Shown: in pieces, positions 13,400 to 25,169 of the stretch | Numbering within the stretch: position 1 is the first letter of the stretch | How the letters are laid out: each line of letters starts with the position of its first letter | Assembly: GCA_018389105.1 (NCBI GenBank) | Contig: JACATO010000332.1 | Span: 1,590,845 to 1,654,844, forward strand | Direction of reading: 5' to 3' | DNA: 64,000 nt | Source of the DNA: Nautilus pompilius | Taxonomy: Eukaryota; Mollusca; Cephalopoda; Nautilida; Nautilidae | Program-made: the position numbers and the translations under genes | The notes under the pieces: model-generated | The model's database searches: none | Seen by the model: the letters and a program-made list of their open reading frames with translations, nothing else | Told to the model about the DNA's origin: nothing

Positions 13400-14950
13400 C
13401 TCTGCTTTAAATGAGCCAGAGTAATGAACTAGAGTGAAGTTGATATTCTCCTGCTAAATATAGGTTTTCGGGAAATAATTCTTTATCAGATGGAGACTGT
13501 TGTCAGTATAAACTGTGGGAAACACTGTTAATGACTTTTCGGTAGTTTACCCATGTCATGCTGAAGTTCTTGTGTCTTTTCTTATATTCTTTCATGATAT
13601 TGTTGATCCTTGCATCCATATTAACCTTTTCAGCAGTCTTTTAGTAATCACATGTTTGCAGGTTCTCTCTGTAATACTTGTCAGTGTCTTGTAAACTGTT
13701 GGAAGACAGGTAATAAAACTGCAACTTAAATTTTTTGTTTTTCTATTTTTGGAAGTAGGAAGATTAAATTAGTGAAAAATTCAAAGATTCTCTCAGATTA
13801 TTCCATTGACAGTTTGAAAACGCTGAAAAATTGCAGTAAAACATTTCTGCCAGAAATTTTGTATTCTTTCTTCGCCTGCTGATTTCCAGTCGCTCACCTT
13901 AGTGAGGACGCGACGCTGTCCTGCATCTTCTGCTTTGTATTATCTTACCATTCTCTAGCTAGAATGCACTGATCGATGGTTCCCTGGTGTTTGATCTATT
14001 CTATCTTTTTGTGGTTATTATCATTTCCCCATCAATTTTCAGAACTGCTTTTACTTCCTCATAAAATGGTGATTCTTTGCCAAAACTTTCTGGTTCTCAA
14101 GGTATCAATATAACTTTATTTTTCTCTTTATAAAGATTTCATTTCACGGGAAGTTCTTATTTGGGCTCTGGCGTGAACTTCGTAGTTCAGCTGCTTTTAA
14201 AAATTGAACTGTCTTCATGTTTTCTTTTCTTTTCAGTGGGCGAAATGTTTTGCCCATTCTAATTTTAGCAATAGTTGAGAGATATGGCCTCTTCGTGCAA
14301 TGCTTTTATACTTAGAATATTTATGCTGGTTCTGCCTTTCCTGTGGTCTCTTGGCCGTTTTTATATGTGGCATTTTCGTTATGGTTCACCATTTTCGCTG
14401 CTACAGATTAGTTGGTTGGGTTCATCAATGGTTAGAGACTGATTAGAATATCTTTTAACACCTGCGGTAACTCTGTTGATTTGTTTGATAGACTGCTGAG
14501 CCAAAACTTTATTAGTATGTTAGGGAATGGCAGTCTAACTTTTAGGTCCACTACCTTTATCTGCTTCTATGCAATTGGCATATCTGCTCGAACAGTTGAA
14601 TAGTATCAAGCGTGGAAGTTGTATGCGGCTGGTGCGGTTGTTTTTATATCCCAGCTTTAGTCAAATCTGTAACTGTTAGAGACTCTTGTCGGTGATTTTC
14701 GTCTGTCGATTTATATGATTCATTCTCCAATCAGTCCACGATTTGTATGTTCTATTCTTTTTCTATCTTTCATCCAATCTTTGTTTTAAATTGTTCATCA
14801 TCGTTCTTTTCCTCACAAAGATTATCTGGATATTCACCATCTTTTTAGCATCTATTAATCCTTTGGCTGCAGCTAGCTGTTGGTTGTTTTGCTGTTGCCA
14901 CATACAGAAGAATCGCAATATTGTGATGGACTCATTTCCGAACTTCATCT
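13400..14950 (-). mobile_element. Decayed R2-like LINE reverse transcriptase remnant
   Basis: On the minus strand two reverse-transcriptase landmarks are readable. About 13720-13667 encodes SFITCLPTVYKTLTSITER, which fits the start of the RT domain in R2/NeSL-type LINEs (xRPITCLPTxYK). About 13604-13511 encodes NNIMKEYKKRHK followed by NFSMTWVNYRKVINSVSHS, matching the motif A block whose usual form has Asp and KAFDSVPHSW. Here that catalytic Asp is Asn and the motif is eroded. The upstream (higher coordinate) part to about 14950 keeps the same A-rich coding-strand bias but has frameshifts and stops throughout and no clear motif. Family placement rests on the two motifs only; 5' and 3' ends are unknown. 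Confidence 0.6.
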
Positions 14951-16097
14951 TTCAGTTACAGTAGCACCACACTATTTCATGGCATGGTTCAGTATTTCAG
15001 ATTTCCCTTTTGTAATTAGTTACAAAGCAAAACTTTCTTTGTTGATCTTCGTACTCAACTAAAAGCCAAATATATGTGGTGGTTATATGATATCAAATAT
15101 GAAAGATTCAGTGTAATAGAGAAGTATTTAGGTCATATGTATATGAATATATTAAACAATTTTTAACGACGCAAACTTCGTAATGTCCGCTCGACATGTC
15201 TTTCACAAAAGAAATTGAATCAGCTTTAATATCAGTGATTATTATCACCAGCAGGCACTACGTATAGTTTTGCTGTCGGGACTCTTTAGAATGTAGTCAT
15301 GCAGCGTCCTTTGATTACTAGCGAATATTCATTCATGGTTAATGTGATAAAATAGACTTTTTTATCTTGCTTGCTATTTTCGATTATATTCTTTGCGTTA
15401 CAGATTCTGAGGTAGCTTTGTTTCTCAGTAAATCTCTTCTAGTCTTCGTTTAATCTACTAGATAAAATCTCTGCGGCTAATATCTTATGAATAATGCATA
15501 ACCCGTCCCCTGTGTGTCTATAGACCGCGTGAAAGCATTTGGCGAATTGTGAACACGGTGTCTGTAACGTGTAATGTTGCCAGTACCTCGGATCTCAGTC
15601 CGGCAGAATTAGTGCTTCCTGGAATCATAAAAAAAAAATTAAAAGAAAACATCTAAAACTGAAATAGCAGTACCATTCATGGCACTTACTTCTGCGCGTT
15701 AATCAAATTTCAGTTTCATCTAGTGCAGCAAAAGATCTTTGAATGTAAGGTTATAATGCAGAGAAACATCACTATTTTTTTTCATCATTTATTGGTAAAA
15801 GAACAAAGAAACAACTTTCTTTAAGATTTCTAAAGCTGCTAAAATAGGTGAAAAAACTTATTTGAGTCGGACCGAGACAAGATAACGCAGGCAAAGACTC
15901 GACGATATTCTCTTTTTAATGATAATGTTAAGTCTGTCGAATGTGAAATTTTGCGATTTATATTCATATTTTAAATGTATTTTGGAACTGTTAGATTAAT
16001 TATAATTTAATATATGGACAACTTGAAGCAATACATTCTAACCAACTAGAACTTTCAGACTGCGCTGGCGTTCAGCACTGATAATTGGTAGTTTCAG
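14951..16097. other. AT-rich DNA, no gene seen
   Basis: Short frames only, no recognisable motif, repeat or RNA. Confidence 0.5.
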
Positions 16098-16295
16098 TTG
16101 GAGAAACAATACTTATCAACCCAGTTAGAAAGGTATGAGGCCGCAATCAAAGGATGCAATCTCCGCTCCATCACTCGATCTACATGTGCAAACACCGTGG
16201 AGAATACTCAAGAATTAATCTTGCCAGCCAGGATCACTCGCACAGGGAGGCACCATACTGCTTATATGGACAGCAGCTTATTTGACAGTCTTTTT
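16098..16295 (+). CDS. Candidate internal exon of an unknown protein (66 codons)
   Basis: I do not recognise the product. A TTTCAG acceptor ends at 16097 and a perfect GTAAGT donor begins at 16296. The 198 bases between are exactly 66 codons with no stop in one frame. An in-frame stop lies just upstream of the acceptor, so the open stretch starts where an exon would. The peptide begins LEKQYLSTQLERYEAAIKGC, contains EYE-type charged helix-like sequence at first, then a Ser/Thr/Arg-rich middle, and ends AYMDSSLFDSLF. Base composition is more balanced than the neighbouring DNA. The pyrimidine tract before the acceptor is weak and no partner exon was identified. It could be a chance frame or an eroded repeat. 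Confidence 0.3.
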
Positions 16296-17554
16296 GTAAG
16301 TATTTGTATCGGGGTAAACCGAAACCCGAAGTAACCGCAATCTGCCACCACTCACTTTGCATTTCGAAAGTAAATGTAAACAATCAACCAACTAAACCTA
16401 CAGATGTCATAGAAAATAAGCCAAATAATAGGTTTGGCATGTTTGTATGCGCCTTGTGTATATTTATCGATGTACTTGTCAAGAGATTAATAATAATCAA
16501 TAGCAAATAATAATCGAAAGCCTGAAATTCATGCATTCGACAAGAACAAAGTCAATAAGTTCTATTTGTAACGAACGATGGAGAATGTTGCAGAAAACTT
16601 ACTACAATAAAACCTTCATCAGAAAGCTAATGCTCTACGATTGTACACGGTTTCATTAACCGAGTCTACCCTTTCGCTTGACCCTGATGGGTGGTAATAA
16701 TTGTAGAAAATCTCCAGTTGGCGGTAGATGAGGATCAACGCTTTGCTTCTGTGTAACATCTTTGTATATAAGAAATAATAACATTTAGTTCAGGAAAGAC
16801 AAGATCAGCTAATAGTTTCTAATTCCTGGTTTTACCAATAAACTTCGTCGAAGATTTTTCCAAATTATTAACAAGTAATTTATTTGATTTACATGCATAT
16901 ACAATTTTATATTTTAATGCATATTTTCATGGATCTACAGGCTTTGTAAAAAAAACTTCTTGAAGATTGTATACACAATTTAACGAATCTCTGAGGTGTA
17001 TTAAAAGAGACAGAGTATACATTTTATTTCTGTGCAATAATTTAACATAAATAACTTTTAGGTAATTAAAATAAAGTCAGACTTCCGTTACATTTCAAGC
17101 ATATATACGGGTAATCCCATAGATGACAATTTATTGTGCGTCAGAGTTGTACGTCGTGATGTTGGCATCTAATTGTTCGTCATAGATGTGCAAAATGACG
17201 TAATGAATGGGACTACTACTTCTTTACTCTCACTAAAAAAATGATCAAAATCATTTTACGGCTGTCTACGTTCTAAATCTTATAATTTGTGATTAATTTA
17301 AATATTAGAAGGAAACCATGAATGCTAAAGATAGTGTTAATTTAAATGATTTCTTTAATTTATAATATTAAAATTTTAAAAAAGATGCGTTTAACTTTAT
17401 TCCAAAAAATGTTTTTTTTTTATTATTATCTTTTGCAGAATAAGAAACCAGAACGGACAAATTGTATATAGTTTAAAAAACTCAAATTCTTTAATTTACA
17501 ATGAAGTTAGAATCACTGAATGAATTCGACTCTGGTTCTCATGCTAGTTTTTAG
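16296..17554. other. AT-rich DNA, no gene seen
   Basis: No recognised coding or repeat features; frames are short and low in complexity. Confidence 0.5.
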
Positions 17555-18260
17555 ATTACGCTAAAGAGGAACTTCCATTCAGAAGTGTTGTGTTATTCCT
17601 TGCCGAATGGGTGTTCGCGAGTTTTGGTATTTTTCTGGAACTCTGAACAAGTACATTTTTACAACGTTTCTCAAACAGTGAAATCCGAAGGATTCACATC
17701 TAGCGGCGAATCCGCCGTATTACATGTCATGTACGGGAGATTCTCCCACAACCACGTCTGCAACGTTTGGACCACGTGGGCAGGCGTTCTCTGGGAAACA
17801 AAATGAGGTCATATTCGATCTTTAACGACAGTTCAATCGTAGAAGAATGAATATCCGATATAAAGATTTGCAAATGACCACTACCAGGATACGTGCCGGG
17901 TCTTGATTCGACTGGAGCGATCCAGCCGCTTTTGTTTCGATATCATCAGAAATGATTCTTTGTAGAATTTTTTATAAGTGTATTTTGAGATCTTTTTTTC
18001 ACCACTTTCCAAACTGTCTGTTCGTTGACCTTGAGCTTCAGACTGGATATGAGTTTTCAAAATGCTTCTCTTAAGTCAGTAATAGGTCGTCCCAATCTTG
18101 CTCTGTTTTTGATACAGGCGTTTTTAAAGAATCTATCCATATTACGGATGATAAATCGCCTACCATTGTTTTTTTTATTTTTGATCAGATGAGATACTTT
18201 GCCTTTTACCTTCGTGGATTAAGACAGCGAATCGACCGCTTTATTTCGCATGATTTCATC
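17555..18260 (-). pseudogene. IS630-like (Tc1/mariner superfamily) transposase relic
   Basis: Reading the minus strand from about 18250 down, the N-terminal DNA-binding region appears first: ARLGRPITD near 18100, VNEQTVWKVVKK near 18020, then KQKRLDRSSRIKT near 17905, the charged block that closes the helix-turn-helix part in these families. The catalytic end follows at 17800-17640: TPAHVVQTLQTWLWENLP, where relatives have an Asp-Gly/Asn-APAH core, and SPLDVNPSDFTV, matching the SPDxNPxDFxVW block that carries the third acidic residue. Stops, frameshifts and loss of the middle (first catalytic Asp) disable it. The plus-strand 73-codon frame at 17585-17806 is simply its antisense shadow. The exact family (maT, rosa or similar) is not resolved and no terminal repeats were found. 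Confidence 0.6.
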
Positions 18261-19794
18261 TCAAAACATAGCGTGAATGACATTTATATTTTTATAGTAG
18301 ACAATTAAGGATTTTGATCTATTAAAATTTTAACAATTTCGACCAATCAGCAGCCTCAGAATAAGCTCTCAAACTTTTGAACAAAACTTAAAGCTCATCC
18401 TATATATATATACTTACTTAATAGATGTTAATTTTTTAAAGCTACTATTGTTGAAGGATGTGTGTATAAACATTTTCAAACGGCTAAAATGTGTCAGGAA
18501 GCAGCACTGTTTTCTGAAGCGAAATTAATAAGAATGACAAAACCAGAATAAAGTATATGTTTTCTGAGCATCCATTGCTACCGTCAGTGGAGTTCGTATT
18601 TTTTGGGGTGTGTGTGAAATGCGCTATCTTTTGTCGTAATGGTACATGTGAAGATAAGTTAAAATAGTCCTGCCTTAATCAGAATAAAAAGATAAACAGG
18701 GATAAGTAATCGTATCTTCCGGGTGGCGGAAACATTGTGAAAGTCACGTGATCAAAGAGTGAACTGGGAATTACAGCAACTCTTCTCTTTCGACCTCATC
18801 TTGTTTTCGATAGTGTTATGTGCGTTGTTCAAAACTACCGAAGGCGCGATAGGGTTACCTTCACATAAAAAAAAATGCGATTTCTTTTAAATTAATTATG
18901 ATGAGAGAAGGGGAATGTTTGTTTATTCATTTGTTCGAAGAGTACATCATATCAAGTTAAGACGTTGTACTACATAAAACCACTTACTCCATGAAGTAAG
19001 GCAGGTTACGTCTCTGTATTCTGTAGGAAAGAAGAATAAAGATTATTTCAAAAAAAAGTAACTTTATCGCTAAAAGGATTATCTACTGCGATGTCAGTCT
19101 GTTCTACAGTACAACTGCAGCGTGAATGTAGGATCTCTTCTTCAGGCTATAAATCTGATGTCGATATTTTTTAATCCAGAGACACATTAATGGACGTTAG
19201 TGAATTTTTAAACAGAATTCTAATTAAATATTATAAATATGGCGACATAAAGTCAAACAGGATCCTCCAATAGGTTTAATAAACTTAATCTAAAGTTACA
19301 TAAAATCTCCAGCATTTACTTTTCTGAAAACTAAAATTTTATTTAGAAATATTTAACGACAATAAAGCAGCTTAACAAACAATGCTTTTAGGAAAATACA
19401 AGACATCTATTTAATTCTACTTGATATTTTAATATTTTAATAAATATAATCAAGTAAAATCCACTCACCTAGAGAATTTACTTTTAGACAGATACAAAAC
19501 ACCATCGTTGTCGTCGTACGCTTTCCCGGTTACGAATGGGTGGATATGTTAACCCTATCTCGGTCAGGGATTTGGGAATCGTGTACTTACGTACAGAGTA
19601 GATTGGACTGCGGGGAATGCGGAAAGCAAATGTCCCGACTATAAATTTTCATTTTCAAACAGGAAATGAAAAAAAAAAAACACCTCAAGTCACTTGAGAA
19701 AGAAAATAAGAGAATTGCAGCAAAAATCCAAATAATTTGTCGTGAGTAAGAAAATAATTTTTACCATTTGAAAAATCCTCCACTGCATATAAAT
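18261..19794. other. AT-rich DNA, no gene seen
   Basis: Nothing recognisable. A small GC-richer patch at about 19500-19640 has a short frame containing CGECGKQM, too short to call a zinc finger. Confidence 0.45.
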
Positions 19795-20000
19795 ATATAT
19801 TTTCTCTCTCTTTGTTTCAATGACTTTAATTTAAGATCATTCTTTTTCTTTCTAGCTCTCTGTTTTCTCTTAGCCAGGTTCTCTGTATATATTTTTCTTA
19901 CCATTTCAAACATATTTCATTCTTTTTGCTGTTTCTGTCATTTTCGCTTTCCAGCTCTTACTTTTTTCTCATTCTCCTCTTATCTTATTTCTATTTTGCA

Positions 20001-20044
<44 letters not shown>

Positions 20045-20155
20045 TCTCTTTCTCTCTTTATGTCTTTCAGATTTTCTCGTTTCTTTCTTACTCTATCTAT
20101 CATTCTTTTTTTCTTTCTTTATCTTTATTCAAACGCACTCCACATTTTCCCGTCT
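19795..20155. repeat. Pyrimidine-rich tract with (TC)18 core
   Basis: About 360 bases very rich in C and T on the plus strand, with a perfect (TC)18 run at 20003-20038. The overlapping Ser/Leu/Phe-rich frames (up to 129 codons) are low-complexity products of the tract, not genes. Mirror-symmetric polypyrimidine DNA of this length can form triplex structures in vitro. Confidence 0.85.
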
Positions 20156-21864
20156 AGTGGTTCTGTGTTTGTTGCTCCATGTTCCAGAAACATGATGATT
20201 TCGACCGTCAAGAATTCTTTGATCAAATGCAGGAACGTAGGTGGATATTCAGAAGCACTGATGTATATTTGACGCCATTTATAAGTCCATCAATCTAGAC
20301 GTCTACTAGTTCTTTAAATTTGGCGTGTCTGACAGCTGGCTGTCAACTCACTGGACCAAAATCAAGATTCATGTGCGTCCAAAACATTGGGGAGGTCAAT
20401 CAGCATTAATATCACTGGCACGTAAGAATCAGTCGCTACCGAATTCGTTCTGTGAGAGACAATCGGCAGAAATTCTGTTTAAGTGATTGACGGCGAACCT
20501 GACCCTAGGAATCATAGGAGTAGTTCTCATCACAGGGATAACGCCTCAGCAGTCGAGGGGGAACGGGTCGCTCCCCTGTGAGAGTCTCGGTATCTACGCA
20601 TATACGAATAGAGCACCTACTACGGCTACAACTTGGTATCGTTTACTTCAACCTCCTGATAACCAAACGTTACCATTATGTTGGCGTCGTCTTAATGGTA
20701 AAGAAAAAAGCAAAATCGGTACCTCAAGATGATATGCATGTTTCTTGTGATAAATATAATAACAGCAGGTGAAGAGCTCCAAGGAAATATAAAGGCCCTG
20801 GAGAATTTTTAAATATCTTGAAGACATGAAAAATACATGTATTTTTACATCATCAAAGGATTAATATGAATCAGATGAAAACATCCATTCGTAGTTCTAT
20901 TTTATTCAGAGAAGAAAGCTTACAACAAATAAAGATATACTTTCCAAACTTCATCAATAATTGTTTATTAATTAACCTGAACCACGGGACGCACGCCGTT
21001 TCACGTGATAATTTGCCAATATTGTGAAAAGGAGAAACTGGGCTAAGGTGCATCAACGAAATTCGCTAAAATACTAAATTAAATATTAATTTTTTTAAAT
21101 AAAAGCTCGGGAACTGATGCTTTTGAAAGTTTATTCGTGTAGCCCTATTCTAGCAGTGCTCAACGAATCTGGACTATGGATCACTGGCGGCTCTAATGGT
21201 GGATCAGTCAATTTGATGTCCCTTATTTCATAGAGATGCATCCCGGATCCTGATACCTGCTCACCGTCGGGTTATTGTACAGGTTTTCGTATCAGTATTT
21301 AAAATACTGTTTTCGCGTAATGTTTGAAGAGTATGTACACAAACGCATACCGGTGTGTTAAAACTATGTGGACCTGTTCTTTTAGGCAAACTGCAATCAA
21401 ACGTTTGGGTTACTACGAGGACAACCACTATGTACATCAAATCCCGAAAATGCTGCAATCGATTACTAAAGGTCTACAATTTACACTGCAGGTGAAATAA
21501 TAACGAGCCATCAATTCTCATTTGTTCGTGAGACAATATAAAAAACAGCTTTAAACATTTAAAAAAACTGAAAAGATATCAGTGATGCGTTATTTACATA
21601 CACTAGTTGATTAGTTTAGACTTTTCAATTATCTTACTGGCATTAATACAACTGACTAATGAAACACTTGCCTAAACATCAACCAGTCGATATTTATCAC
21701 ATAAATTTGTGGTCCTGGCATTTTTCAAGTCACTCAATACGAATAGACGTACTTTCTGTCAGTTAACTAGCCATTTACAGTGGCATTTTCAATACACTAG
21801 TAATATTCAAATAAAGTCCATCGTATGAGTTATTGCCATTAATTATTATGAGAAGGTATGCTTG
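20156..21864. other. Mixed DNA, no assigned gene
   Basis: A less AT-rich block at about 20290-20780 contains an 81-codon frame (20487-20732, starting MTANLTLGIIGVVLITGITP) that resembles no family I know. A second GC-richer patch at 21130-21460 is likewise unassigned. Both may be old repeat fragments. Confidence 0.35.
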
Positions 21865-22170
21865 AGCAAACCCGTGTAAATTTGAAGTAAAGTACATCTT
21901 TAAAGGCAAATACCAGTAAATTGCATGTAAAGTGCACCTTTATTAGAAAATGTGCAATAATCATTCAAAATGCATTTTCTTGACTGAATCCCTGTAAAGT
22001 TCATTAAAAACTCTTTCTTTATGAGTAAATTCCAGTCGATTTCAAGTAAAATCTGTTTTCGTCAGTAAATGTCAAGTATTTGTCATATAATAAATCACTA
22101 CATATAAAAGTAACCTCAGTGTAAAGTCCACCTTTACTATTGAACCTCAGTAAGCGTTAGGTAAACGTGG
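21865..22170. repeat. Eroded tandem repeat, unit about 40 bp
   Basis: Variants of one unit recur: TAAATTTGAAGTAAAGTACA at about 21878, TAAATTGCATGTAAAGTGCA at about 21917, TAAAGTTCATTAAAAAC at about 21996, GATTTCAAGTAAAATCTG at about 22038 and TAAAGTCCACCTTTAC at about 22120. Several are followed by a CCAG or TCAG-like end. The period is roughly 40 bp with indels, so this looks like an old minisatellite that has diverged. Confidence 0.45.
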
Positions 22171-23149
22171 AGTTTCCTTATAATTATAAACCCTGTAATT
22201 AAAATGAAATTTTGTCAAGAAAAGGAATTATGAACGTTCTCCACATTAATTAACAGATGAAAATTAGCAAAGAAAATCGTAGAATATTTTTAAAGTAGAG
22301 CGTAGGTTGTCATTATTAAAATATATGGAAATAGGGTAATCTCATAACAGTCCACTTTTAAGGATTTGTAATTATTGGAATTTCAGTTTGAATAATTAGC
22401 CTTTTGTTATAATGAGCGCGCAAAAGGACCAAACTATCCAACTTTGCAGGTAAGAAATACTTTCGCAAAATAAATTCCGATCAGTGAGCAAGCAGTACTT
22501 GTTATTATAAGTTTCGTGAAATCACATCAGTTTTGGAATCTGCAGACAAGTCCAGTTACTGTTCGGATTTAACAGCACCTCTGATTTCGGCGCGTTTTTA
22601 TCATAACTGGTGGGTGTTGGAGACTTTTCTAGTTGCTGTAGCTTTTCGAAGTGAACGAATCGGTTAATACCGACGATCAAGTCTGGATTAAGCTTTTCGC
22701 CCGAGCGTGAAGAAGGTGGAAGCCAGTCGGTAGTTGTGAAGAGGGAATTAAAATGTTCCAGTCGTGATGACATCTCTGGTCGCAGTAAGCTCTGGCTGGG
22801 AAAAAAGAGTATCGGGCGCAGTGCACCCATCTGAGATTGCTGGACTTTGAACTGCAGTGGGGAAGTCGGACTCTAGCAGGAGGTTGCGGGACGAAATATC
22901 CCCATATATTCTGAGTGCGAACCAGATGAGAAGGCAACGGAGAGATCTTACGCGGGCGTTCACAACACGGCGATAGGGCCCCCAGACCGGAATTTATCCG
23001 ACTCTGGAGGTGGTGTGGAAGGAGATGATAGCTTTCTGACTTTTCCCGCGATGTTATAAAAGGAGGCGCATCTTCCGTTGATAGTGTGGCGACGGCGGCG
23101 ATTTCGGGTCGGAGTCTCCCTCCGAAAGAACGGCCTGGAGAAGGAGCTA
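22171..23149. other. Region upstream of the first LINE remnant
   Basis: AT-rich to about 22500, then markedly more GC-rich to 23150. The GC-rich part could be the 5' untranslated region of the LINE that follows. Long minus-strand frames here (188 codons at 22677-23243, 102 codons at 22522-22830) have no recognisable domain and are probably antisense to LINE sequence. Confidence 0.35.
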
Positions 23150-24239
23150 ACCCCGACGACGAATACCGCCAAGATTGCCCAGGTAGCGAAAGACGGTAGG
23201 AAAACGTCACAATTTCTTTTAAAGTAACTAGAGGTGGTGGCATTACCTCAATTTCAGTAGGGCAAGTCGTTGACAGCTGCTAGAGAGACATCTGAGTTGG
23301 TACCTATCGTCCGCAGCCGCTGGAGCCATGGAGATCGTCCGTAAGACAGGTCCGGATTCCGAAGTACTATCAACAACGTCCCTGGCGATGAACGGTTTGA
23401 GTTTGACCTCAGAGGAGCCGTTCCCATCACGTGAGTAAAGGTGAGAGGTCTACCCCTACCAGCCCCGACAATTTTCCAGCTGTTACTAGGAGAATACGGG
23501 AAGATGCTGGTTCGGCTCGTTTGGTACCCTGCCGGGCCTTCTGTCGGTGTAGAGAAGGCGGAAGATCTTGACTCTGAAGACCATTCGAAGAAAGATTTCG
23601 GTTACGGTGAACGGCTACGTGTAGAAAATGACTGTCTTGTGCCGCGACTAGCCAGGCCAGAGAACCTTTTGCGGCGCATGCAGGTCAGAGGTCGCACACT
23701 GGATTTCTATATGGAGGAACATGGTGGGGGGAGGCGATGACAAAAGAGGAGACTGTCGTTTTAAACCTACTGCTCGACGCTGCGCAAGCAGGAATCAGGC
23801 CTAGGAACAGCGCGGTCTCAGGCGCGGTTGCGTCCGCGGTCTGCTGTGATATGGATGAAGGTCTCAAAACCAGCAGTTGTGGAAAGGCGAAGGGGAAGGA
23901 ACCTCTGCTTCAGCGCTTAGCGGCGGCGGCGGAGACGGCTAAAACACCCGGGTGGGAGAGAAAGAAAGGGAAAAGAAAGGACTCGGGTCCCCAAGCTCTT
24001 CCAGCCTTTTTCACGAGGAAAAGCCAAGGCAGTAGACAGAAACAACCGCAGTGGCAATTTGTGGCGGGTCCACGAACCAACACCGGTCCTCTAAGTAGCC
24101 TTTCGAGAATGACGTGTCCCTGACTAAGGGGTCTGGAACCACCATGGACGTTGGCGCTTAGCGGACCCCTTCATTTTGTTGAACCTTTCGGATATCATCG
24201 CTCGACAGGCGTTTTTGAAGATTTTCGATAATGTTAAAG

Positions 24240-24800
24240 CTCAACTTTATGAGCACTGTAATAATGATGGCGCTGGACGCTTAGTCGTAGCTGTAATTAA
24301 ACTAGAAGACAAAACAAAGGCGATGACAGCGTCGATGTACGTTTTCAGCGTAGCGAGGGATTGTGTAGCTTCCTCTCAGAGCATCCAGTCAGCTCAAGAA
24401 GGGACAGGTCCTTCCCTGCATACACGGTCTATGTGACGGACGACGTTAACTGTGTCCCACACCCTGACCTAGATAGGCAGCGACTAGACACTTACTATAA
24501 GACCCATATAGCCGGAGTCTTGCGCAAGCCTTGTGTTCGCAACTCAGCTTGGTAGATGCTTATAGAACTATACCCAGATACTAGATCGAACCCGCACTAT
24601 AACAATAGGTATAGTGTAGCCACGAGAACAGGTAGGCTGCCCATTAGCTGTGAACTAGTGCCGATCCTGCAGGACATCAGGTACGACGAGATCTCTTGGA
24701 GCGAGCATTTCGAGATTAGGGTGGTGGCCCGTGAACCAGGCCCTTGGAAGCTCAATACCCCTAAACCCCGACGGAGTCAGAATACGCAGAGAGTGTACTA
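24240..24800 (+). pseudogene. APE-type endonuclease remnant of LINE 1
   Basis: In LINEs this domain nicks target DNA to prime reverse transcription. Visible blocks: GRLVVAVIKLEDKTKAM at 24280; YVTDDVNCVPHPDLDRQ at 24430, corresponding to the GDFNCVxxPxLDR site with its Asn kept; LYPDTRSNPHYNNRYSVATR at 24562; ISCELVPILQDIRYDEIS at 24640, where the RIDRIYVS block of relatives is eroded; then WSEH in place of the usual SDH; and GPWKLNTP, the GPxxWKLN signature typical of the L1/Tx1 group. A compensating pair of frameshifts around 24545-24580 hides a SLVDAYR segment. The altered SDH motif should abolish activity. Confidence 0.75.
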
Positions 24801-25169
24801 TTAGCTGGAGGCAGAAGAAGGCGTCGAATTAAGGGCTAAAACTAATGACAACCGCATCGTCACGAGAATGAGAGATGTAATTAGAGAAAAATCTCGATGT
24901 TCCAAACAGCTTTATAACAGGAAGAAGGCTTTCTGTAAACCTCAATGACACACTTACAGACAAGCAAAATAGTAAATCAGAACCTGTGGAGGCCTCATAA
25001 GGGAGTCCGAAATAAAAGTTTCCGTTCCACCATTAGAGGACGATGGTTTCCAGAAAGAGACGGTCTGACTGCCGTAGCTAATAGTGCGTTCGGGGAAGGA
25101 TCCCAGACTGGGGCACGCGCCGCCATTAACGCTCAATTGGTGAAGTTTTTATAACAAGGACGTTAACAC

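Noticed and set aside
13081-13414. Poly-Asn (minus) and poly-Leu (plus) open frames
   Set aside because: Translation of the (ATT)26 array in two directions; not genes.
17585-17806. 73-codon plus-strand ORF
   Set aside because: Antisense shadow of the IS630-like transposase relic on the minus strand.
19768-20195. Ser/Leu/Phe-rich frames up to 129 codons resembling membrane proteins
   Set aside because: Low-complexity products of the pyrimidine-rich tract.
22677-23243. 188-codon minus-strand ORF, the second longest frame in the window
   Set aside because: No recognisable domain, and it opposes the GC-rich 5' part of LINE remnant 1, where antisense frames stay open by composition.
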